Shown here: positions 5,235 to 10,259 of the stretch, piece by piece
Layout: the number at the start of each line of letters is the position of its first letter
Numbering within the stretch: the stretch's first letter is position 1
Made by a program: the position numbers and the translations under genes
Assembly (NCBI GenBank): GCA_030037695.1
Contig: JASHQF010000104.1
Coordinates: 1 to 10,259, forward strand
DNA length: 10,259 bases
Origin: Thermoplasmata archaeon
GTDB taxonomy: Archaea > Thermoplasmatota > Thermoplasmata > Lutacidiplasmatales > UBA184
Direction: 5' to 3'
Notes under the pieces: generated by a model
The model's input: the letters and a program-made list of their open reading frames with translations, nothing else
Told to the model about the DNA's origin: nothing
The model's database searches: none

Positions 5235-6962
5235 TCAGGGGTGCCCGTAGACGACGCGCACCGGCTCGGTGCCCGGCGTCCAGCCCGCGTCGACCCGGAC
5301 GAAGCCGACCCGCTCGAACTGGAGGATCTGGCGCGCGGACGCCTCGGCGACGGCCCGCTCCGCGAGCCCGGTCCGGTGGGTCCCTTCGACCTCCAGGACG
5401 TCGACCGGGACGGCCCCGTCCGCGCCAACCCATTGCAGGCGCGGGAGCCGTCGGTTCGGCCGGTCGACGAACGTGGCCCGGACGGGCCCCCGCTCGTCGA
5501 GCGTGGCGGGGAGCCGTACGTTGACGAGATCCTTGAGGCGGATCTCCTCCCCGGGGTGGGCTACGACGTCCCGGCGGGCGAGATAGAACACCGGCCCCGC
5601 ACGCACCGGACGGGTGCCGAGCTCCGGCCGGTCCGGATGGTTCGCGAGCGGGACGGCGGCGAGGTCGAACGGGTACCCCTCGACCTCGACCCGCACCGGG
5701 TCCGCGACGAACGCCCGCCGGACCGTCGCCCCGTCGATCGCCTTGCGGTTCTCGGCGTACAGGGTCTCGGCCGCCACCTCGATGTCGGAGAGCGAGAGGC
5801 CGAAGGAGAGGATGAACGTCCGAAGGGCCTCCATCGAGACCCCGCGTCGATCGAGGGAGCGGAGCGACCACGTGCGCGGGTCGGCCCAGCCGTCGTAGAG
5901 CCCGCTGCGGACCTCCCGGTTCGCCTTGCTCTTCGCGACCTTCGCCTCGCGCACCCGGAGGAGCCCCCAGTGCAGGAACGGCGGGCCCCGCACCCCGAGA
6001 AGGTCCCAGATGTACCGCTGCATCCGGTCCTCGATCACGAGCTCCTTGCCCCGGAGCACGTGGGTGACCCCGAGCTCCACGTCGTCGACCGCCCAGGAGA
6101 ACTCGAGCATCGGCCAGACGCGGTACTTCCGTCCGACGCGAGGGTGATCGAGATCGCTGATCCGGAACAGCACCCGATCGCGGAACGCCGGGTCGGGGTC
6201 CGCAAGATCCGTCCGCAGGCGCAGGACCGCCTCCCCCGGCGCGAAGCCTCCGGAGAGCATCGCCTTCCAGGCGTCGAGCGTCTCGCCCGGGGACTGCGAG
6301 CGCTCCGCGCAGGCCCGACCCGCGGCCCGGTTCTCCCGCAGGAGCTCGGCCGGGCAGCGGCAGACGTAGGCGCCGTGCTTTTCGATGACGCGGACCGCCC
6401 ACGGGTACTGGGCCTCGATCCGGTCGGACTTGTAGAACACGGCGTCCGGACGGACTCCCGCGAGCTCGCAATCTCCCTGGATCAGATCGAAGAACTCCGG
6501 CTCGGCGCGCTTCTCCTCCGACCCGATCGTGTCGTCGAAGACGAGGAGGAGCTTGCCCCGGTACCGCGTCCGGTAGTGGTCGTGCACGTACAGCAGGCGG
6601 CCGTGGCCGATGTGGAGGACCCCGTTCGGGAACGGCGCCATCCGAAGGACGACCGCCCCCGTCTCGGCCCCCGGCAAGTCGGGGAACGTACCGCCCTCCG
6701 TCCGTGGGGGTGGGGGAGGGGCCGCTTCCGGACCCCCCAGCGCGGCGAGGCGGTCGACGAGTTCCGGCACGGGCACGCCATGGAGCGAGGCGATCGCCTC
6801 GGAGACAAACGCCCGGATCTCCTCCGCCTGCGCGCGAAGGGCGGGCTGCTGGGCGAGGAGCCGACTCACGACGGGTGCGGCCCGGGCCGCGCCGTCGTGG
6901 GCGCAGGCGTTCTCGAGCACCGCCCGCAGGGCGCGACGCTCCGTCTCTGGCGGGAGGGGCAC
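5235..6962 (-). CDS. gltX: Glutamyl-tRNA synthetase, archaeal type
   Basis: A 575-residue class I aminoacyl-tRNA synthetase attaching Glu to tRNA-Glu and, in archaea lacking GlnRS, also to tRNA-Gln. Residues 1-100 form the helical N-terminal extension of the archaeal/eukaryotic GluRS type, here ending in a Pro-rich linker. The ATP-binding HIGH motif is intact (117-120, in PNGVLHIGH). The KMSKS loop is degenerate, AKVAKSK (340-346), retaining the two key lysines. Catalytic-domain landmarks include LEFSWAVDD (286-294), GVTHVLRGKE (298-307) and the HWG of FLHWGLLRV (329-337). The C-terminal beta-barrels bind the anticodon. An in-frame TAG lies just upstream, so the GTG at 6962 is the only reasonable start. 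It follows the RNase H-fold gene by 23 nt. Confidence 0.95.
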   Translation of the reverse strand: MPLPPETERRALRAVLENACAHDGAARAAPVVSRLLAQQPALRAQAEEIRAFVSEAIASLHGVPVPELVDRLAALGGPEAAPPPPPRTEGGTFPDLPGAETGAVVLRMAPFPNGVLHIGHGRLLYVHDHYRTRYRGKLLLVFDDTIGSEEKRAEPEFFDLIQGDCELAGVRPDAVFYKSDRIEAQYPWAVRVIEKHGAYVCRCPAELLRENRAAGRACAERSQSPGETLDAWKAMLSGGFAPGEAVLRLRTDLADPDPAFRDRVLFRISDLDHPRVGRKYRVWPMLEFSWAVDDVELGVTHVLRGKELVIEDRMQRYIWDLLGVRGPPFLHWGLLRVREAKVAKSKANREVRSGLYDGWADPRTWSLRSLDRRGVSMEALRTFILSFGLSLSDIEVAAETLYAENRKAIDGATVRRAFVADPVRVEVEGYPFDLAAVPLANHPDRPELGTRPVRAGPVFYLARRDVVAHPGEEIRLKDLVNVRLPATLDERGPVRATFVDRPNRRLPRLQWVGADGAVPVDVLEVEGTHRTGLAERAVAEASARQILQFERVGFVRVDAGWTPGTEPVRVVYGHP

Positions 6963-6984
6963 GCTCGTGGCGACCTAGGTCCCG

Positions 6985-6991
6985 GTTAAAG
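6985..6991 (-). promoter_or_regulatory. Possible internal TATA box for gltX
   Basis: The minus strand reads CTTTAAC, centred 26 nt before the GTG start of gltX, ideal for a leaderless transcript. It overlaps the TAA stop of the upstream gene (6986-6988), so part of the match may be a by-product of that stop codon. Confidence 0.35.
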
Positions 6992-7816
6992 GCGTTCGCG
7001 GTGGAGCGACCGGAGCTCACCCTGCGGGAACCGATCGGGCGCGATGAGCCCGACCGCCTCGGCGAGCGTGATCTCTCCGCGAAGGACCCGGTGGGCCGAG
7101 CTCCGCGAGATCGTGACCCTCCCCCCGCTCCCCTCCCGGCTGAGACGTTGGAGGTTCGCGATCTCGCCCGGGGTCACCGGGGCGTGGAGCGCCTCCCGGA
7201 CGATCGTCCCCGGGGTACGCGCGATCGTGCGCGCCGCGACGGCATCCCGCGGACGGCGTCGGCCCCGGGGCGTCGTCCCGCGCTCGTCGACGAGCTCCAC
7301 CCAACGATGTCGTTGCAATAGGTCGTTCACGATCCGGTTGCGGGCACGGGGGTCGCCCGAGCCGACCCGGAAGCGAAGGGCCTGCGACGGAAACCGCTGG
7401 CGCAACTGGGACGCGAACCGGGCGACCGCCTCCGGCGATTCGAGGTTCCCCTCGCCGAGATGCGCGGGTCCCGCGACGATCGCGTACCCCGGGCGGGGCC
7501 CGGGATCGAGCCCGACGACGAGCTCCCCCGACGGGGGAGCGTCCCCGAGGGCGTGAGCGATCGCGGCGGCGAGCGCGCGTCGGTCCCCACCCTCCCGGGC
7601 CGCGAGCACGCAGCGATGCGAGAGGAGCGGCCGCTCCGCCTCGGACGTCAGCACGACCGCGACCTGTTCGGGGATGCGGTCACCGGGGAGCAAGCTCAGG
7701 CAGGGGAAGTGGCGATCGCGCAGGAATCCCGCCAATTCGTGGTAGAGGCTCGGATCGCGGGTGACGAGAGCCACCGACCGGCGTCGCACCAAGCCACCCA
7801 CCGAATTATACCGCAT
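6986..7816 (-). CDS. Predicted RNase H-fold (RuvC/YqgF-like) protein of unknown role
   Basis: I do not recognise a named family. In the 276-residue reading a first domain (about 14-70) looks alpha/beta (VALVTRDPSLYHELAGFL, then PEQVAVVLTS). A second domain (about 98-205) has RNase H-fold features: VVGLDPGPRPGYAIV (100-114) like the first strand of RuvC/YqgF with its acidic residue Asp104, a VGSGDPRARNRIV segment (151-163), a strand with acidic residues VELVDERGT (173-181), and a late Asp191 in RPRDAVAA. The C-terminus (about 214-258) may be a helix-turn-helix (ISRSSAHRVLRG). It may be a nuclease or a nucleic-acid binder; activity is inference. The ATG at 7816 gives the longest form, but AT-rich promoter-like bases (7804-7810) fall inside it, so GTG 7789 or GTG 7774 may be the true start. 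It leads a run with gltX and the MFS gene. Confidence 0.75.
   Translation of the reverse strand: MRYNSVGGLVRRRSVALVTRDPSLYHELAGFLRDRHFPCLSLLPGDRIPEQVAVVLTSEAERPLLSHRCVLAAREGGDRRALAAAIAHALGDAPPSGELVVGLDPGPRPGYAIVAGPAHLGEGNLESPEAVARFASQLRQRFPSQALRFRVGSGDPRARNRIVNDLLQRHRWVELVDERGTTPRGRRRPRDAVAARTIARTPGTIVREALHAPVTPGEIANLQRLSREGSGGRVTISRSSAHRVLRGEITLAEAVGLIAPDRFPQGELRSLHRERL
7804..7810. promoter_or_regulatory. TATA-like patch, possibly bidirectional
   Basis: AATTATA is the strongest AT-rich patch in this region. On the plus strand its centre is 26 nt before the GTG at 7833, ideal for a leaderless transcript of the zinc-ribbon gene. On the minus strand it reads TATAATT and would place a start near 7781, just before the internal GTG at 7774 of the RNase H-fold gene. 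A second patch ATTAAT (7815-7820) could serve the minus strand with GTG 7789. Confidence 0.5.
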
Positions 7817-7832
7817 TAATCTTCCCCCGGTC

Positions 7833-8174
7833 GTGCCGGTTTGCCTTCACTGCGGCGAGATGGCCCCCGAGGGGACGCTGTTCTGCGCGAAATGCGGGTA
7901 CACCTTGCCGCAAGCGGGTACTGCCCCTCCCGTGCCCCCGCCTCGCATCGCCGCCCCGCCGCCTCCCGCCCCACCGCTCGTGCCCGCGTCCGTGCTCCCG
8001 CCGCGCGCTGCGGCGATGCCCGCCGCGGCCGGGGGACCGTACCTGTCGCTCGCCCCGCCGGGCGCGACCGGACCGATGCCGGCTCCCCCGTCGGGAAAGT
8101 ATTGCGTCCGGTGCCGCACCTTGATCGCGCAGCCGGCCGTCTACTGCCCGGTATGCCAGTCCCCCCAGCCGTGA
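7833..8174 (+). CDS. Small double zinc-ribbon protein
   Basis: A 113-residue protein with a Cys4 zinc ribbon at each end: CLHC (4-7) with CAKC (18-21), and CVRC (91-94) with CPVC (105-108). The ~65 residues between are a Pro/Ala-rich, probably disordered linker. Such ribbons are common in archaeal membrane-linked or nucleic-acid-associated proteins, but no enzymatic domain or membrane segment is seen, so no function can be assigned. The GTG at 7833 was chosen because it lies directly before the first ribbon and 26 nt from a TATA-like box; an upstream in-frame ATG at 7761 lies within the opposite gene. Its stop overlaps the rnp4 start as GTGA, so the two are likely co-translated. Confidence 0.75.
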   Translation: MPVCLHCGEMAPEGTLFCAKCGYTLPQAGTAPPVPPPRIAAPPPPAPPLVPASVLPPRAAAMPAAAGGPYLSLAPPGATGPMPAPPSGKYCVRCRTLIAQPAVYCPVCQSPQP

Positions 8175-8620
8175 GACGGGGCGGCCGCCGAGGCCGCCGC
8201 ACCGCCGTCATGGTACGGATCGCCCGCGAGCGGATCGCGGATCTCTTTGCGCTCGCCGAACGAGAAGCGACGCGCGGCGACCGGCGACTTGCGGGCCGCT
8301 ACGTCGCGCTCGCGCGACGGATCGGGATGCGGTACAACGTTCGACTGCTCGCCGAGTACCGAGAACTGTACTGCCGAGGGTGCTCGGCGTTCTGGATCGA
8401 CGGCCGTACCGTCCGAACCCGGCTTCGCCTCGGGCGGAGGTCGCGCACCTGCCTCGTCTGCGGCCGGACCCGGCGAGTCCGGATCCGTCCGCCGACCCTG
8501 CGCGCAACCCCCGCTCCCGAGACGTTGGCGGCGGCCGCGCAGGACGATCCGGTGCTCGCCCCTCCCTCCGGTGTCGCGGAGGACGACGGGGACGACGGGA
8601 CCGAACCCGAAGGGGAATAA
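8171..8620 (+). CDS. rnp4: Ribonuclease P protein component 4 (Rpp21 homologue)
   Basis: A protein subunit of archaeal RNase P, the ribonucleoprotein that removes 5' leaders from precursor tRNAs. In the family Rnp4 works with Rnp3 (Rpp29). The 149-residue form has a basic N-terminus, the helical signature RIARERIADLFALAERE (16-32) and GRYVALARRIGMRYNVRL (42-59), then the zinc ribbon YCRGC (67-71) and CLVC (94-97) with four Cys ligands. From about residue 113 an Ala/Pro-rich then very acidic tail (137-149) follows. The GTG at 8171 overlaps the previous stop and supplies the Arg-rich N-terminus typical of Rpp21; ATG 8210 is the alternative and gives 136 residues. Three tRNA genes, one directly downstream, are its natural kind of substrate. 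Confidence 0.9.
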   Translation: MRRGGRRGRRTAVMVRIARERIADLFALAEREATRGDRRLAGRYVALARRIGMRYNVRLLAEYRELYCRGCSAFWIDGRTVRTRLRLGRRSRTCLVCGRTRRVRIRPPTLRATPAPETLAAAAQDDPVLAPPSGVAEDDGDDGTEPEGE

Positions 8621-8621
8621 C
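8615..8621 (+). promoter_or_regulatory. TATA-like box for tRNA-Leu(CAA)
   Basis: GAATAAC lies about 28 nt upstream of the tRNA and overlaps the rnp4 stop codon. Spacing fits an archaeal promoter, but the stop codon contributes to the AT content. Confidence 0.35.
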
Positions 8622-8645
8622 TCCGGACGTCCCTCGGCCCGGTGC

Positions 8646-8728
8646 GCCGGGGTGGCCGAGCGGCCAAAGGCGGCAGACTCAAGATCTGCTCTCGCAGGAG
8701 TTCCCAGGTTCGAATCCTGGCCCCGGCA
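8646..8728 (+). tRNA. tRNA-Leu (anticodon CAA), intronless
   Basis: A class II tRNA reading TTG codons. Acceptor GCCGGGG (8646-8652) pairs with CCCCGGC (8721-8727), discriminator A8728, no CCA encoded. D-stem GCC/GGC. Anticodon stem GCAGA/TCTGC (8673-8677, 8685-8689) with loop CTCAAGA, CAA at 8680-8682. Variable arm 8690-8703. T-stem CCAGG/CCTGG with loop TTCGAAT (8709-8715). It is 83 nt long and uninterrupted, unlike the tRNA-Leu(TAG) at 334, for which it serves as an internal reference. Confidence 0.96.
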
Positions 8729-8858
8729 CGCCCTCCGAGCCGGGACGCGCGCTCGGCCAGCTCCGACCCGGACGCTGCGGAACCGTTCGCGGCCCGCAGG
8801 TCGCTCAAGGCGGGACCTCGCCGCGTGGCTCGAGCGGGGGAGTTCCGGCCCCACGAAG

Positions 8859-8866
8859 GTAGATAA
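8859..8866 (+). promoter_or_regulatory. TATA-like box for the thermopsin-like gene
   Basis: GTAGATAA is the clearest AT-rich patch between the tRNA and the next gene. It predicts a transcript start near 8889, leaving a leader of roughly 18 nt that holds a ribosome site. The rest of 8729-8907 shows nothing I can name. Confidence 0.5.
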
Positions 8867-8897
8867 CCCAAGAAACCGTACGTCGCCGTCCGTCTCC

Positions 8898-8904
8898 GGG
8901 AGGG
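8898..8904 (+). promoter_or_regulatory. Shine-Dalgarno site of the thermopsin-like gene
   Basis: GGGAGGG ends 3 nt before the ATG at 8908. It is the only strong Shine-Dalgarno site before a start codon in this window and fixes this start. Confidence 0.6.
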
Positions 8905-8907
8905 CAT

Positions 8908-10259
8908 ATGCGAGAGGCGCGCTGGAAGGTCGTCGCGCTGGTCGCCGTGGGCGTCCTGGCCTGGCTGGGCCTGGGTCCTGCCGGAGGTGCCACCCTGGCG
9001 GTTCACCCTTCGTCCGGAGTCGGCACGGAGCTCGCTTCCCAGGCCTCGGGGGCCGCAAGCCCTCCGCCAGCCGCCCCCACGGGCCCCGCGACCCCCTATC
9101 CTACCGGAGCTAATCTCACCGATTCGATCGCCGAGCGCGCCGTGGCCGCGACCCAGGCCGCGGGCCTCAACCCCGACGTCGTCTACCTCCCCCACGGCCC
9201 GGCGAGTCCGGCCGCCATCGCCCGGTCGGAAGCCGAGTCGATCGTCTCGCCCACGAACGTGGGAGCGCCCTCCCCGATGGGGCTTGCCGACTACGGTCTC
9301 TCCGGCAGCGGCGACGGGGCGCTCACCCCGAGCATCCTCAACACCTCGGAGGTCCGGGGGATCGTCGACACCAATGCCACCGGCATTCAGGGCGCCGATC
9401 TCTACCTCTCCGATCCCGAGAGCTTCAGCATCCAGCTGAACGCCGTCCTCACCGACGTCACCCTGTTCGGCGTTCCGGGCTACACGTTCTGGGCCCAGGA
9501 CGTGGTCACGTACTCTCCCGGCTCGGGATCGATGGTGCTCGTCTCCAACATCTGGAACTTCTCGGGTGCCCCGATCACGTCCAACGCCATCGCCTCGCAC
9601 GGACCGAACGGGACGAACGACGCCGGCGATCTTGGATACTACTACTCCGTGACCCCGATCGCCACGGCGGTCTCCTATCCCTTCAATCTGACCTTGACGA
9701 TGGTCTCGAGCCTCACCGAGGCGGGTCAGGATTCGGTGTCGTTCCAGGCGCAGCTCGTCAGCACGTCGATCCCGACCGAGGACTTCAGCCGCACGTTCGA
9801 CTTCGTGGACTTCTCGTCCGAGGGGGCATCCAGCGCCTCGCCGTTCGAGATTGACGGGTTCAACTACAACCCCGCGGGATTGCTCGATGATCTCGAGTTG
9901 GACATCGGGGGCCCCGGGAGCGGGAGCCAGGTCGATCTCGGAACGGCCGATGCCCAGCTCGGGCTCGCCTACTGGACCGGGTCCGCCTTCAACGCGGTCC
10001 CGTCCGCGTACAGCTACGGGTCGGACACGGCCGAGAGCTCGGTCGGCGCGAACGTCGCCTGGAGCAACGATTCGACGGGGGCGCCCGGCGGCTTGCGCGA
10101 GTACGGCACGATGACGACCGGTCCGTCCCTCCTGACCGGGCTCTGGGGCCTGGGAGCGCCCGAGGGCTCCTACCCGGTCACGCTCCACGTCTCGCCCGCG
10201 AACGCGTTCGAGTTCTTCTTCTACAACGGGACGGCGACCTTCTCAGCCCCGATCGTGTA
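8908..10259 (+). CDS. Thermopsin-family (peptidase A5) secreted protein, partial
   Basis: The frame runs open to the window end, giving 450 residues of an incomplete protein. A signal peptide is visible: basic REARWK (2-7), a hydrophobic core VVALVAVGVLAWLGLG (8-23), then small residues before Ala28. After a Pro/Ala-rich stretch the thermopsin domain begins. Family landmarks include LPHGPASPAAI, MGLADYGLSG, the sequence GYTFWAQDV followed by SNIWNFSG, GYYYSV, and EIDGFNYNPAGLLDDLELDIGGPG. Thermopsins are acid proteases first described from Sulfolobus and are widespread in acid-living archaea; their catalytic residues are not well settled, so activity is unproven. Many N-x-S/T sites suggest a glycosylated extracellular protein. 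A C-terminal anchor or repeat region may lie beyond the window. Confidence 0.9.
   Translation, partial: MREARWKVVALVAVGVLAWLGLGPAGGATLAVHPSSGVGTELASQASGAASPPPAAPTGPATPYPTGANLTDSIAERAVAATQAAGLNPDVVYLPHGPASPAAIARSEAESIVSPTNVGAPSPMGLADYGLSGSGDGALTPSILNTSEVRGIVDTNATGIQGADLYLSDPESFSIQLNAVLTDVTLFGVPGYTFWAQDVVTYSPGSGSMVLVSNIWNFSGAPITSNAIASHGPNGTNDAGDLGYYYSVTPIATAVSYPFNLTLTMVSSLTEAGQDSVSFQAQLVSTSIPTEDFSRTFDFVDFSSEGASSASPFEIDGFNYNPAGLLDDLELDIGGPGSGSQVDLGTADAQLGLAYWTGSAFNAVPSAYSYGSDTAESSVGANVAWSNDSTGAPGGLREYGTMTTGPSLLTGLWGLGAPEGSYPVTLHVSPANAFEFFFYNGTATFSAPIV

Noticed and set aside
3907..7020. Open frame of more than 1000 codons across the MFS and GluRS genes on the minus strand, and a ~800-codon one (4596-6989) on the plus strand
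   Set aside because: Both are composition artefacts in the wrong frames of well-identified MFS and GluRS genes.
8299..10188. Long minus-strand open frame opposite rnp4, tRNA-Leu and the thermopsin-like gene
   Set aside because: It crosses a clear tRNA and is antisense to two recognised genes; its translation is Arg/Gly/Val-rich without motifs.
1..10259. CRISPR array, insertion sequence, integrase or attachment site
   Set aside because: I saw no regularly spaced repeats, transposase motifs, terminal inverted repeats or direct repeats of tRNA ends. The window reads as a stable chromosomal region.

Overview
The window reads as a high-GC archaeal chromosome, most likely from the Thermoplasmatota (a soil- or acid-type Thermoplasmata lineage). 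That placement is an inference. It rests on an archaeal RNase P protein subunit (Rnp4/Rpp21), an archaeal-type GluRS, a Tsr3/DUF367 protein, a thermopsin-like secreted protein, tRNA introns with bulge-helix-bulge (BHB) folds, tRNAs without encoded CCA, and TATA-like boxes about 26-32 nt upstream of start codons that mostly lack Shine-Dalgarno sites. Ribosomal RNA or marker genes are not present to confirm it.

Left part (1-516): a TATA-like box precedes a tandem of two intron-bearing tRNA genes. tRNA-Gln(CTG) has one intron in the T-loop. tRNA-Leu(TAG) has two, one in the D-loop with a textbook BHB and one in the T-loop at the equivalent place to the Gln intron. This is the most striking content of the window. 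No confident gene is seen in 1-199.

Middle part (517-7816): a PPP-type phosphatase (+) converges on, and overlaps, tsr3 (-). tsr3 is the second gene of a pair with a class I fructose-bisphosphate aldolase (-). The aldolase diverges from a ZnT9-like cation diffusion facilitator (+) across a 173-bp region with a TATA-like box for each direction. The CDF gene converges on and overlaps an MFS transporter (-), which is the last gene of a minus-strand run: RNase H-fold protein, GluRS, MFS.

Right part (7804-10259): a short AT-rich patch lies between the RNase H-fold gene (-) and a double zinc-ribbon protein (+). The zinc-ribbon gene overlaps rnp4 (RNase P subunit) by 4 bp. An intronless tRNA-Leu(CAA) follows, then a secreted thermopsin-family protein cut by the window end. 

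Functional theme: much of the window concerns tRNA and rRNA. It holds three tRNAs, GluRS (which in archaea normally also charges tRNA-Gln with Glu for later amidation), the RNase P subunit for 5' tRNA processing, an rRNA-modifying enzyme, and a predicted RNase H-fold protein. The phosphatase, aldolase, transporters and thermopsin are housekeeping or lifestyle genes with no clear link to that theme.
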